A DNA stretch of 49,155 nt from an uncultured Pelagibacteraceae bacterium (GCA_902559605.1 CACEIC010000004.1:1-49155), one strand, 5' to 3'. Shown: positions 23,991-33,183, counted from the stretch's first letter. Notes: a model not told the origin generated them from the letters alone. Numbers and translations are program-made.

Positions 23991-25871
23991 ATGTCTAATT
24001 ATTTAGGAAATTATTCTTTATATATTGCTTTAGTAGCATCTGTTTATTTAATTTTTAAGTCATACTTTGATGCAAATTCAGAAAATAAATATTTAAATAA
24101 AAACTTTATTTTAATTACTTCAATACAAACTATAATGATTACGGTAAGTTTTTTTAGTCTAGTTGCAGCTTTTGTAACTTCAGATTTTAGTAATGAAACT
24201 GTTTTCAACAATTCTCATACTTTAAAACCTTTATTTTATAAAGTATCAGGCACATGGGGAAATCACGAGGGAAGCTTATTATTGTGGTTATTAGTTCTTT
24301 CAATTTTTCTATTAATTTTTTTATTAAATTCAAGATCACAAGATACTAAATACAAACTTTTAACGATACTATTTCAACAAATTATTATTTCAGGTTTTCT
24401 AGTTTTTATTTTATTAACTTCCAACCCATTCAAAATGCTATATCCAATTCCTACCGAGGGATTAGGTTTGAACCCTATTTTACAAGACCCTGCTTTAGCT
24501 ATTCATCCTCCAATTTTATATTTAGGTTATGTTGGAACATCTATTATCTTTTCAGCTTCACTTGCCTCAATGATTAGCGGAAATATTGGAGATAAGTGGG
24601 CAAGGCACATTAAAAAATGGGTTTTGGTATCTTGGGTATTTTTAACAATTGGTATTTTGCTTGGATCTATATGGGCATATTATGAGCTGGGCTGGGGAGG
24701 TTTTTGGTTTTGGGATCCTGTAGAAAATGTTTCATTAATGCCATGGTTTTGCTTAACAGCGCTACTGCATACTGTAATTGTATTACAGAAAAGAAATTCG
24801 TTTAAAGAGTGGACTATTATTTTGTCAATTACAACTTTCTCACTGAGTATGAGTGGCACTTTTCTTGTTAGGTCTGGAATTTTAAATTCAATTCACACTT
24901 TTGCAAACGATCCATCAAGAGGGCTATATATATTAAGTTTTCTCTTTATCCTAATTTTGATGTCTATATTAATTTTCTTTTTTAATCAGAATAAAATATC
25001 AAACACAGCCAAAGAGAATTTTATTTTAAGTAAAGAGACTGCAATATTAGTGAATAACTGGTTTATGATGTTTTTTTTATCTGTTGTTCTTGTTGGTACA
25101 ATTTATCCAATTTTTCTTGAAGTTTTAAATGGTTCAAAAATTTCTGTTGGTCCGCCTTTTTATCATAATCTTTTAATACCCTTCTTAATTCCTTTTTTAA
25201 TATTCATGAGCTTTGGCCCAAGTTTGAAATGGATTAAAGATAAATTAAAAAAGTTTAACTATAATATTTTAATTATTTTTTTAGTTTCACTACTTATTTC
25301 ATATGTCATTTTAACAAAAACCGAAAATTCATTTCTGTTGTCTATTCCTCTGATAGTTTTGAGCATCTATCTTTTATTAGTAACAACTAAAGATTTTTTT
25401 GTTAGCAAATCCTCGATTAGCCAAAAAATTTCACATTTTGGTTTTAGCTTATTAATTACAAGTATCTTGTTGAATGGACTTTTTTCTAATGAATTCAATT
25501 CAAATATGAAAGTAGGAGATGAAAGAATATTCAATGACAAATTTGTAAAATTAAAAGAAGTTAATGTTAAAGATGTAGACAATTATAAATCTCTTAAAGC
25601 TAGTTTTGAAGTTACGAATAAAAATTCCTCTTTTACTTTATACCCAGAAGTTAGGATTTACCAGCAACCTTTAACTATTACGAGTGAAGCAGATATTAAG
25701 ACAACATTATTTTCAGATAATTTTTTAGTATTTAATATTTTAAAAGACGATGGCTATTATAACGTAAGATATCAATATAAACCCTTAATGATTTGGATAT
25801 GGATCTCAACTATATTTATTGGTTTTGGTGGTTTATTAAGTGTTATTAGAAAAAATGAGCAAAAATATTAA
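23991..25871 (+). CDS. ccmF: Cytochrome c heme lyase subunit CcmF
   Basis: The heme ligation component, 626 residues with many membrane helices. The WWD-type signature WGGFWFWDPVENVSLMPW is intact, as are GTWGNHEGSLLLWLL, LAIHPPILYLGYVG, TTFSLSMSGTFLVRSGIL and SVGPPFYHNLLIPFL. The large periplasmic loop near the C-terminus precedes the last helix. It is slightly short for the family but complete. The ccmG start lies inside its last codons. Confidence 0.96.
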   Translation: MSNYLGNYSLYIALVASVYLIFKSYFDANSENKYLNKNFILITSIQTIMITVSFFSLVAAFVTSDFSNETVFNNSHTLKPLFYKVSGTWGNHEGSLLLWLLVLSIFLLIFLLNSRSQDTKYKLLTILFQQIIISGFLVFILLTSNPFKMLYPIPTEGLGLNPILQDPALAIHPPILYLGYVGTSIIFSASLASMISGNIGDKWARHIKKWVLVSWVFLTIGILLGSIWAYYELGWGGFWFWDPVENVSLMPWFCLTALLHTVIVLQKRNSFKEWTIILSITTFSLSMSGTFLVRSGILNSIHTFANDPSRGLYILSFLFILILMSILIFFFNQNKISNTAKENFILSKETAILVNNWFMMFFLSVVLVGTIYPIFLEVLNGSKISVGPPFYHNLLIPFLIPFLIFMSFGPSLKWIKDKLKKFNYNILIIFLVSLLISYVILTKTENSFLLSIPLIVLSIYLLLVTTKDFFVSKSSISQKISHFGFSLLITSILLNGLFSNEFNSNMKVGDERIFNDKFVKLKEVNVKDVDNYKSLKASFEVTNKNSSFTLYPEVRIYQQPLTITSEADIKTTLFSDNFLVFNILKDDGYYNVRYQYKPLMIWIWISTIFIGFGGLLSVIRKNEQKY

Positions 25872-26385
25872 ATTTTTAGGATTACTACTAACATTAATAA
25901 TAATTTTTATAATCTTGCTCAAGGGATTGAACGTATCGAAAGATTACTCTAACGAGAAATTAAAAAGTAAAATAGATTTTTCACTTAATGCAAAAAAACT
26001 ATTTTCTAATGAAATAATTAATATTTCAGACTTATTTGATAAAAATAGTCCTTCTGTAGTAAATATTTGGGCATCTTGGTGTGCACCATGTAGAGAAGAG
26101 CATCAGTTTTTAATGAAATTAAAAGATATGAACATAAATATAATTGGAATTAATTATAAAGACAGTCCAAAAAATGCGAAAAATTTTTTAAGCTCACTTG
26201 GAAATCCTTATTCAGAAGTTATTACCGATAATGATGGAACAAAATCAATAGAATTCGGAGCTATTGGTGTTCCTGAAACTTTTATTATAAGTGGTAAAAC
26301 AAATGAGATAATAAAAAAGTATATTGGTCCATTGACAAGCGAAAATTTAATAGAAATAAAAAATTTATTAGAAAAAAATGCTTAA
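25855..26385 (+). CDS. ccmG: Thiol:disulfide interchange protein CcmG/DsbE
   Basis: A 176-residue membrane-anchored thioredoxin-fold reductant that keeps apocytochrome and CcmH cysteines reduced. After an N-terminal helix (about 6-24, FLGLLLTLIIIFIILL) comes VVNIWASWCAPCREEHQFL with the CAPC redox pair, GINYKDSPKNAKNFL, and the cis-Pro segment IGVPETFIIS. I chose ATG 25855 (MSKNIKFLG) over 25840 as the better N-terminus; it overlaps ccmF by 17 bp. Its stop overlaps ccmH by 8 bp. Confidence 0.94.
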   Translation: MSKNIKFLGLLLTLIIIFIILLKGLNVSKDYSNEKLKSKIDFSLNAKKLFSNEIINISDLFDKNSPSVVNIWASWCAPCREEHQFLMKLKDMNINIIGINYKDSPKNAKNFLSSLGNPYSEVITDNDGTKSIEFGAIGVPETFIISGKTNEIIKKYIGPLTSENLIEIKNLLEKNA

Positions 26386-26737
26386 AATTTTAAAATTGAT
26401 ATTGCTGCTATATTTTAGTTTTAATTTTTCCTATGCGAATGAAATAAATACCAAAGTAGATCAAATTACAAAAAACTTAAGGTGTTTGATATGCCAAGGT
26501 CAATCTGTTTACGACTCTCAGTCCGATTTTGCTGTTAGTATGAAGCTTGTTGTAAAAAATAAGATTGATGAAGGTAAAGAAGAAGAAGAAATATATGATT
26601 ATTTAAAAAATAAATATGGAGAATGGATTGTATATGAACCAGAATTAAACCAAAATACATTTTTACTCTGGTCAATACCTTTGATTTTGTTCGCTTTTGG
26701 CGGTCTTTTAATTATTAGAAAAGTATCTATAAAGTAA
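26378..26737 (+). CDS. ccmH: Cytochrome c maturation protein CcmH
   Basis: A 119-residue periplasmic thiol oxidoreductase with a signal peptide (1-20), the heme-lyase signature LRCLICQGQSVYDSQSDFA containing the C-x2-C pair, and a C-terminal membrane helix (LLWSIPLILFAFGGLLII). It handles apocytochrome cysteines with CcmF. No CcmI follows; the next gene is a porin-like protein, so the ccm set ends here. Confidence 0.95.
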   Translation: MLKILKLILLLYFSFNFSYANEINTKVDQITKNLRCLICQGQSVYDSQSDFAVSMKLVVKNKIDEGKEEEEIYDYLKNKYGEWIVYEPELNQNTFLLWSIPLILFAFGGLLIIRKVSIK

Positions 26738-26751
26738 CAAGGATTTTTAAT

Positions 26752-27237
26752 ATGAAGATTTTAATTAAAACTTTAATAATTTCATTTCTTACTGTCTCAT
26801 TTTCTAATGCAGAAAATAAATGGAGTTTTTACACTGGCATGTTCGATTTCAGCGATGATGGTAAGAGAGCAAATCTATTTGGTGCCGAATATATAAATTT
26901 TAATGCTAGCAAAGATATTTTCTTAGGAAATGTTCAGCCTGTGACAGGTGCAATGATAACGGCTGATGATGCATTATATATTTATACAGGTTATCAATTA
27001 AATCAAAAATCTAATTCAACTACTTTCTCTCCTAGTTTTGCAATTGGATATTACGACGAAGGAGATGGCAAGGACTTAGGTCACGAAATTGAATTTAAGA
27101 CACAAATACAGATATTATTTGATATCTCTTCTAATTCTGAATTAGGTATTTCTTATAATCATATTTCTAATGCAAGTCTTGGAGATAAAAATCCTGGGGC
27201 AAATAGTTATATGTTTAATTTTACAAAAAAATTTTAA
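26752..27237 (+). CDS. PagL-like (lipid A deacylase / acyloxyacyl hydrolase family) outer-membrane protein
   Basis: A 161-residue protein with a signal peptide (1-20), alternating beta-strand character and a terminal aromatic residue (FTKKF), as in small outer-membrane beta-barrels. The C-terminal segment SYNHISNASLGDKNPGANSY matches the PagL active-site region: His137 and Ser139 align with the catalytic H-x-S. The catalytic Glu expected 14 residues after the His is Asn151. It may be a lipid A 3-O-deacylase, a variant enzyme, or a non-catalytic relative. AAGGA precedes the ATG. The gap to the ccm genes is 14 bp and to the next gene 8 bp. Confidence 0.68.
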   Translation: MKILIKTLIISFLTVSFSNAENKWSFYTGMFDFSDDGKRANLFGAEYINFNASKDIFLGNVQPVTGAMITADDALYIYTGYQLNQKSNSTTFSPSFAIGYYDEGDGKDLGHEIEFKTQIQILFDISSNSELGISYNHISNASLGDKNPGANSYMFNFTKKF

Positions 27238-27245
27238 CTTAAGAT

Positions 27246-28400
27246 ATGAGATTAAAAGATTGTCATAACTTTTATGACTTTAGAAAATTGGCAAAACAAA
27301 AGCTTCCATCTCCAATATTTCATTATATTGATGGGGCTGCGGATGATGAAATAACTTATGCAAGAAATAGTAGTGCATTTAATGATGTTGACTTAGTTCC
27401 AAATGTCTTAAGAGGTGTTGAAAATGTGGATTTGTCGACAACTATTTTTGGAAAAAAATTAGATTTGCCTTTTTATTGTTCTCCAACAGCTCTGCAAAGG
27501 TTATTCCATTACGAAGGAGAAAGAGCGGTTGGAAAAGCTGCAAAGAAGTTTAATACGATGTTTGGTGTTTCGGCATTGGCTACAGTTAGCGTTGAGGAAA
27601 TTTCATCTTTAATAGACACACCAAAAATGTTTCAATTTTATTTCCATAAAGACAGAGGATTAAATGACTCTTGTTTAGAACGAGCAAAAGCAGCAAAATT
27701 TGATGTGATGGCTTTAACTGTTGATACGATAACAGGAGGAAATCGTGAAAGAGATTTAAGAACTGGATTTACATCACCTCCAAAATTAACACTTTCGAGT
27801 TTGTTTAGTTTTGCCACAAAACCAATGTGGGGAATAAATTATTTAACCAAAGGAAAATTTGAACTACCACATCTTCAAGATTTCGTTAAAGAAGGAACTG
27901 ACACAAATACTTCAATTGGTAATTATTTTTCTACTATGTTGGATCAATCTATGAACTGGGACGATGCTGAAAAATTGTGCTCTCAGTGGGGTGGCCATTT
28001 TGCGCTTAAGGGAGTTATGAGTGTTGAAGATGCTAAAAGAGCAGTTGATATCGGATGCACTGGTATAATGGTATCAAATCATGGAGGAAGACAACTTGAT
28101 GGATCTAGATCACCATTCGATCAATTAGCTGAAATTGTTGATGCAGTTGGTGATAAGTTAGATGTTATTTGTGAAGGTGGATTTCAAAGAGGTACTCATA
28201 TGTTAAAAGCTTTATCTATGGGTGCAAAAGCATGTGCTGGTGGAAGATTATATCTTTATGCTTTAGCTGCAGCAGGTCAAGAAGGTGTTGAGAGAGCACT
28301 TAATTTATATAAAACTGAATTAGTAAGAGACATGAAATTAATGGGCTGCACAAAGATCAGTGATCTTAATCGAAATAATTTAAGATTCCGAAATGCATGA
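27246..28400 (+). CDS. FMN-dependent alpha-hydroxyacid oxidase/dehydrogenase, copy 1 (diverged)
   Basis: A 384-residue TIM-barrel flavoprotein of the L-lactate dehydrogenase / glycolate oxidase family: Tyr27 in FHYIDGAADDE, Tyr132 in MFQFYFHKD, Lys255 in ALKGVMSVEDAKRA, His279 and Arg282 in SNHGGRQLDGSR. It oxidises 2-hydroxyacids to 2-oxoacids, passing electrons to the respiratory chain or oxygen. The usual DGGxRRG loop at 310-316 is EGGFQRG: Asp is Glu310 and the FMN-phosphate Arg is Gln314. It aligns without gaps through most of its length to the next gene, with a 4-bp overlap. Different substrate choice or altered FMN binding is possible. Confidence 0.92.
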   Translation: MRLKDCHNFYDFRKLAKQKLPSPIFHYIDGAADDEITYARNSSAFNDVDLVPNVLRGVENVDLSTTIFGKKLDLPFYCSPTALQRLFHYEGERAVGKAAKKFNTMFGVSALATVSVEEISSLIDTPKMFQFYFHKDRGLNDSCLERAKAAKFDVMALTVDTITGGNRERDLRTGFTSPPKLTLSSLFSFATKPMWGINYLTKGKFELPHLQDFVKEGTDTNTSIGNYFSTMLDQSMNWDDAEKLCSQWGGHFALKGVMSVEDAKRAVDIGCTGIMVSNHGGRQLDGSRSPFDQLAEIVDAVGDKLDVICEGGFQRGTHMLKALSMGAKACAGGRLYLYALAAAGQEGVERALNLYKTELVRDMKLMGCTKISDLNRNNLRFRNA

Positions 28401-29548
28401 GCTTAAAGAATTGTTATAATTTTGAAGATTTTAGAAAGCTAGCCAAAAAAAAACTTCCAGCTCCAATTTTTCATTACATTGATGGTGGTGCAGATGATGA
28501 AACCACTTTAAAAAGAAATACAAATTCATTTGATGATTGTGACTTAATCCCTAATATTCTTAGAAGCGTAGGAGAACCAGATTTATCAACCACAGTTTTT
28601 GGTAGAAAAATAGATATGCCAATTTTTTTATCACCTACTGCTATGCAAAGTTTATATCATCCTGATGGAGATAAAGCTTCAGCTAGAGCTGCAGAAAAAT
28701 TTGGTACAATGTATAGCATGTCGACAATGGCATCATTTTCGATTGAAGAAATTGCTAACATATCAAGTGGACCAAAATTATTTCAACTTTATATCCATAA
28801 AGATAAATCATTTACTGATGATTTGATTGATAGGTGTAAAAGAGCAAACTTTGACGGATTATGCTTAACAGTTGATACTTTGGTTGCAGGAAATAGAGAA
28901 AGAGATCACAGAACTGGTTTTACAACTCCTCCTAAATTCACATTAGAAAGTATAATGAATTTCGCAATGAGACCAGGATGGTTATTCAGATATTTTACGA
29001 ATAAGAAATTTGAACTTGCAAATATTAAACACAAAACTGACAAGGGAACTAACATTACAAAATCCGTAATAGATTATGTTAATGAACAGTATGATCCACA
29101 AATGAATTGGGAAGATGCAGAATACTGTATAAAAAAGTGGGACGGACCTTTTGCCTTGAAGGGTGTAATGTCTGTAGAGGATGCAAAGAGAGCAGTTGAT
29201 ATTGGTTGTACAGCAATAATAATATCAAATCATGGAGGAAGACAACTTGATGGATCTAGAACTCCTTTTGATCAACTAAAGGCTATTTCAGATGCTGTGG
29301 GTGATAAACTTGAGATAATTTTAGATGGAGGTGTTAGACGGGGAACTCATGTTCTCAAGGCTTTAGCTGCAGGTGCTACTGCTTGTAGTTTTGGTAAAGC
29401 TTTTTTGTTCAGTTTAGGAGCAGGTGGTCAGCAAGGAGTAGAGAGGCTGCTTCAAAATATGCACGATGAAATTAGAAGAAATATGATCCTTATGGGCTGC
29501 AAAAGTGTAAAAGAGTTAGATAGATCAAAGATAATTTACCGAAATTAA
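28397..29548 (+). CDS. FMN-dependent alpha-hydroxyacid oxidase/dehydrogenase, copy 2 (canonical)
   Basis: A 383-residue paralogue of the preceding protein, with all usual active-site residues: Tyr27, Tyr132 (LFQLYIHKD), Lys255, His279, Arg282, and the standard FMN loop DGGVRRGTH (310-318). In the later phosphate region it has FGK where many relatives have xGR. Lactate, glycolate or another 2-hydroxyacid are plausible substrates; the sequence does not decide. The start overlaps the previous stop by 4 bp (ATGA), so the pair should be made together. A tandem duplication is evident. Confidence 0.94.
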   Translation: MSLKNCYNFEDFRKLAKKKLPAPIFHYIDGGADDETTLKRNTNSFDDCDLIPNILRSVGEPDLSTTVFGRKIDMPIFLSPTAMQSLYHPDGDKASARAAEKFGTMYSMSTMASFSIEEIANISSGPKLFQLYIHKDKSFTDDLIDRCKRANFDGLCLTVDTLVAGNRERDHRTGFTTPPKFTLESIMNFAMRPGWLFRYFTNKKFELANIKHKTDKGTNITKSVIDYVNEQYDPQMNWEDAEYCIKKWDGPFALKGVMSVEDAKRAVDIGCTAIIISNHGGRQLDGSRTPFDQLKAISDAVGDKLEIILDGGVRRGTHVLKALAAGATACSFGKAFLFSLGAGGQQGVERLLQNMHDEIRRNMILMGCKSVKELDRSKIIYRN

Positions 29549-29637
29549 ATATTTTTTATAAATAATTTTTATTATTATTTTCACTTTAAATAAATAGACA
29601 TGAAGTTGCTTTTCAGTTAGTTTGTCGACGAAAAATT

Positions 29638-30807
29638 ATGATTGAATTAGCAAAAGCATTAGATCGTTTAGGAACTGAAAGTGCATTTTCTGTTCTAGCA
29701 GAAGCAAAAAAATTAGAAGCACAAGGCAAACCTATGATCCATTTAGGTCTAGGACAACCTGACTTTAAAACTCCAAAACATGTTGTTGAAGCTGCAAAAA
29801 AAGCTCTAGATGACGGTCATCATGGTTATGTTTTATCAAATGGAATTCCAGAATGTCGAGAAGCTGTCGCAAGATGGGTCAAGAGACTATACAATGCTGA
29901 TATTGATCCAAATAGAGTTTTAATAATGCCAGGTGGTAAACCAACAATGTATTATGCAATTACTTGTTATGGTGAACCAGGTGTTGAAATAATTCATCCA
30001 ACTCCAGCTTTTCCAATTTATGAGTCAATGATTAATTATTCTGGAGCAAAAGCTGTTCCATATGATTTAACTGAGGATAAAGATTTAAAATTTGATCCAG
30101 ACAAAATTCTGTCTTTAATAACTGACAAAACTAGACTTTTAATTCTAATAAATCCAAACAACCCAACTGGAAGCTTTGTTGAAAAACCTGCAATTGACTA
30201 CTTAGCAAAAGAATTAGAAAAACATCCGCAGGTCACAATTTTAAGTGATGAAATTTATAGTAGACAAATTTTTGACTATAAGGAAATGCCAACTTTCTTT
30301 AACTATCCTAATTTAAGAGACAGATTAATTGTTCTTGAGGGTTGGAGTAAAGCATATTCTATGACTGGATGGAGACTTGGTTGGAGTTACTGGCCAGAGC
30401 ATTTGGTTGAACATGTAAACAAACTTTTGATTAATAGTGTATCATGTGTAAATGCAGCAGCTCAATATGCTGGTATAGCTGCATTAGATGGTCCAGAAGA
30501 TTCTATTAAAGATATGTTAGACAAATTTACATTAAGAAGAAATTTAATTCACAAAGGATTAAATGATTTACCAGGAGTTGAGTGTAGTTTGCCGGGAGGA
30601 GCTTTCTATGCTTTTCCGAATATAAAAGGGACTGGCATGAATGGATCTGAGTTTTGCAAAAAAGCTATGCATGAAGCTGGAGTTGCGATTGTTCCTGGCA
30701 CTGCGTTTGGTAAAACTTGTAATGATTACGTTAGATTTAGTTTTGCCGCATCTAGAGATAATATAATGCAAGCCTTAGAAAATATAGGCAAGATGCTTTC
30801 TAAATAA
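29638..30807 (+). CDS. Class I/II PLP-dependent aminotransferase
   Basis: A 389-residue fold-type I aminotransferase: GKPMIHLGLGQPDFKTPKHV, HGYVLSNGIPECREAVARW, PGGKPTMYYAITCYG, INPNNPTGSFVEKPAI, LSDEIYSRQIFDY and the PLP lysine in LEGWSKAYSMTGWRLGWSY (Lys238), then a C-terminal Arg in VRFSFAASRDN. Substrate unknown, perhaps aspartate, aromatic or branched amino acids. In this position it could interconvert 2-oxoacids made by its neighbours with amino acids. An 89-bp spacer before it probably holds its own promoter, although I cannot fix one. Confidence 0.93.
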   Translation: MIELAKALDRLGTESAFSVLAEAKKLEAQGKPMIHLGLGQPDFKTPKHVVEAAKKALDDGHHGYVLSNGIPECREAVARWVKRLYNADIDPNRVLIMPGGKPTMYYAITCYGEPGVEIIHPTPAFPIYESMINYSGAKAVPYDLTEDKDLKFDPDKILSLITDKTRLLILINPNNPTGSFVEKPAIDYLAKELEKHPQVTILSDEIYSRQIFDYKEMPTFFNYPNLRDRLIVLEGWSKAYSMTGWRLGWSYWPEHLVEHVNKLLINSVSCVNAAAQYAGIAALDGPEDSIKDMLDKFTLRRNLIHKGLNDLPGVECSLPGGAFYAFPNIKGTGMNGSEFCKKAMHEAGVAIVPGTAFGKTCNDYVRFSFAASRDNIMQALENIGKMLSK

Positions 30808-30844
30808 ACTGTATTTTTAATCAATATTTTTGTATTATTAAAGA

Positions 30845-32218
30845 ATGAACGAAACCGTCCAAGCAGAATTAAAAAAGATATTTAACGGAAGATTTTCTAC
30901 TTCTGAGTCTACTCGTGCAAATTATGCAAGAGGGGAAGATACCTATAACCCAATATTATCAAAGGCAGTTGTATTTCCAGAAACTAATGAAGAAGTTTCA
31001 AAAATTCTAAAAATTTGTAACGAGCATAAAATCCCTGTTGTCCCGTTTGGAACCGGCACATCTCTTGAAGGCCATGTTGTTGGAAATCAAAATGGTATTA
31101 CGATTTCTTTAGAAAAAATGAATAAAGTTTTAAGTGTAAATGCTGAGGATTTTGACTGCAGAGTGCAAGCAAATGTAACAAGAAAGCAATTAAATGAATA
31201 TTTAAGAGAAGATGGAGTATTTTTTCCAATAGATCCTGGTGCGGATGCTGCACTCGGTGGGATGGCATCTACTTCAGCTTCAGGAACAATGGCAGTGAAA
31301 TATGGAACAATGAGAACAGTTATTTCTGGCTTAACAGTTGTTTTACCAAATGGAGACATAATTAAAACCGGTGCAAGAACTAAAAAAACTTCCGCGGGAT
31401 ATAACTTAACTAATTTGTTTATTGGATCTGAGGGAACATTAGGAATTATTACAGAAGTTCAATTAAGACTATCACCAATACCTGAAAGCATAATGAGTGC
31501 AGTTTGCTATTTTCCAGATTTAGACTCAGCAGTAAAGACAGCGCAAGAAGTTATTCAGTACGGTGTTCCAATTGCAAGAATTGAAATGTTAAACAAAGAC
31601 CAAATGGAAATTAGCATTAAATATTCAAAGCTAGAAAACATCAAAGCATCACCAACTTTATTCTTTGAATTTCATGGAAGTGAGCTATCTAATAATGAGT
31701 CTATTAAAATTGTAGAAGAATTATCAAAAAATAATGGTGGAAGTGATTTTCAATGGGCATCTTCTCCGGAAGAACAAAAAATACTTTGGAAAGCAAGACA
31801 TGATGTTTATTATTCAGTAAAAGCCTTAGGTCATGATATGAAAGTTTACTCTACAGATGTTTGTGTACCAATTTCAAAGTTAGTTGAGTGCATTTCATGG
31901 GCGGAAAAAGAAGTAAAAAAATTAGGTCTAACTGCACCAATGGTTGGTCATGTTGGAGATGGAAATTTTCACTCCATAATATTGTATGATCCTGATGATG
32001 AAGAAAAACAAAAAAAAATTAGACAATACAGCGATGATCTAATTAACAAAGCTTTAGAGTTAGAGGGAACAATTACAGGAGAACATGGAATTGGTCTTCA
32101 AAAAAAACATTACTTATTAAGAGAGCACCCAGACAATTTGCCAGTAATGAAAGCTATTAAAAGAAGCATTGATGTAAACAATATCATGAATCCTGGTAAG
32201 GTTTTTGATCTAAATTAA
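30845..32218 (+). CDS. FAD-linked D-2-hydroxyacid dehydrogenase (D-lactate dehydrogenase / GlcD-like)
   Basis: A 457-residue flavoprotein with an N-terminal FAD_binding_4 (PCMH) domain and C-terminal FAD-oxidase domain: PVVPFGTGTSLEGHVVG, GADAALGGMASTSASGTMA, TSAGYNLTNLFIGSEGTLG, then HVGDGNFHSIILYDPDD, GEHGIGLQKKHYL and NIMNPGKVFDLN. The histidines of the HVGDGNFH and GEHGIG motifs are intact. It would oxidise D-lactate, glycolate or D-2-hydroxy acids, with electrons to a quinone or cytochrome. No glcE/glcF partners are present, so it is more like a single-subunit Dld than glycolate oxidase. Confidence 0.93.
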   Translation: MNETVQAELKKIFNGRFSTSESTRANYARGEDTYNPILSKAVVFPETNEEVSKILKICNEHKIPVVPFGTGTSLEGHVVGNQNGITISLEKMNKVLSVNAEDFDCRVQANVTRKQLNEYLREDGVFFPIDPGADAALGGMASTSASGTMAVKYGTMRTVISGLTVVLPNGDIIKTGARTKKTSAGYNLTNLFIGSEGTLGIITEVQLRLSPIPESIMSAVCYFPDLDSAVKTAQEVIQYGVPIARIEMLNKDQMEISIKYSKLENIKASPTLFFEFHGSELSNNESIKIVEELSKNNGGSDFQWASSPEEQKILWKARHDVYYSVKALGHDMKVYSTDVCVPISKLVECISWAEKEVKKLGLTAPMVGHVGDGNFHSIILYDPDDEEKQKKIRQYSDDLINKALELEGTITGEHGIGLQKKHYLLREHPDNLPVMKAIKRSIDVNNIMNPGKVFDLN

Positions 32219-32229
32219 TCCAAATTAAA

Positions 32230-33183
32230 ATGAAAAAAATTTTAATCACGAGAAGGCTTTTAAGATCTTGTGAGGATAAAGCTAAAGAATTATTTGATGC
32301 TAACTTTAATTTAAATGATGAACTCTACTCTCAAAAGAAGCTAATAGAGATGAGTGCAGGCTGCGATGGTATTTTATCTGCTCTAACAGATAAGCTTGAT
32401 GCAGAAACAATTAATCAATTACCTGATAGTGTTAAAATTATATCAAATTTTGCTGTAGGTTTTGGAAATATAGATTTAGAGGCTGCAAAGAAAAGAGGCA
32501 TTGCAGTTACAAATACACCAGATGTTTTAACTGACGCCACTGCAGAAATTGGGGTTTTGTTGATATTAGGTGCATGCAGAAGAGCATCTGAAGGAATTGA
32601 AAAAGCTAGAGAAGGCGGCTGGGTTTGGTCAGCAGATATGTTGATTGGTAAACAATTAACAGGCACTAGACTTGGAATACTTGGCATGGGTAGAATTGGT
32701 CAAAAAATAGCTAAAATAGCTAAATCTTTAGGTATGATAATTCATTATCACAATCGTTCAAAATTAAGCGAAGAAAAAGAACAAGGCGCAACTTACCACG
32801 ATAACTTAAATGATTTGATGAAAGTCTCTGATGTCCTTTCGGTTTGTTGTCCTGCATCTAAAGAGACAATAAATTTAATCAATAAAGATACACTAGAACT
32901 ATTACCAAAAGGTGCAGTCGTGACCAATGTTGCAAGAGGAGATATTATTGAAGATGAAGCTTTAATAGATGCTTTGGAAAGAAGAAAAGTTTATGCAGTC
33001 GGGCTAGATGTATACAAAAATGAACCAAATTTAAATCCAGGATATCTTAAACACAAAAGTGCTTTTATTCTTCCTCATTTAGGTAGTGCAACTAAAGAAA
33101 CTAGAACTGCAATGGCCAATCTGGCCATAGATAATATGGATGAGTTTTTCAAAACAGGAGACTGCAAAAACAAAGTAAATTAA
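32230..33183 (+). CDS. D-isomer 2-hydroxyacid dehydrogenase (glyoxylate/hydroxypyruvate reductase-like)
   Basis: A 317-residue NAD(P)-dependent reductase: NFAVGFGNIDLEAAKKRGI, the dinucleotide site LGILGMGRIGQKIAKIAKS, catalytic Arg in VTNVARGDIIEDEALI, Glu in GLDVYKNEPNLNP and His in FILPHLGSATKETR. The pattern is that of the GyaR/glycerate dehydrogenase group, reducing glyoxylate or hydroxypyruvate. It follows the flavin dehydrogenase by 11 bp, so oxidation and reduction of 2-hydroxyacids may be balanced in one transcript. Confidence 0.93.
   Translation: MKKILITRRLLRSCEDKAKELFDANFNLNDELYSQKKLIEMSAGCDGILSALTDKLDAETINQLPDSVKIISNFAVGFGNIDLEAAKKRGIAVTNTPDVLTDATAEIGVLLILGACRRASEGIEKAREGGWVWSADMLIGKQLTGTRLGILGMGRIGQKIAKIAKSLGMIIHYHNRSKLSEEKEQGATYHDNLNDLMKVSDVLSVCCPASKETINLINKDTLELLPKGAVVTNVARGDIIEDEALIDALERRKVYAVGLDVYKNEPNLNPGYLKHKSAFILPHLGSATKETRTAMANLAIDNMDEFFKTGDCKNKVN

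Noticed and set aside
29600..29620. Six-codon frame (MKLLFS) upstream of the aminotransferase as a leader peptide
   Set aside because: Too short, no run of regulatory codons and no attenuator hairpin follows; chance in AT-rich sequence.
29549..29637. Riboswitch upstream of the aminotransferase
   Set aside because: The 89-bp spacer is AT-rich, with no stable stem or conserved aptamer core that I can see.
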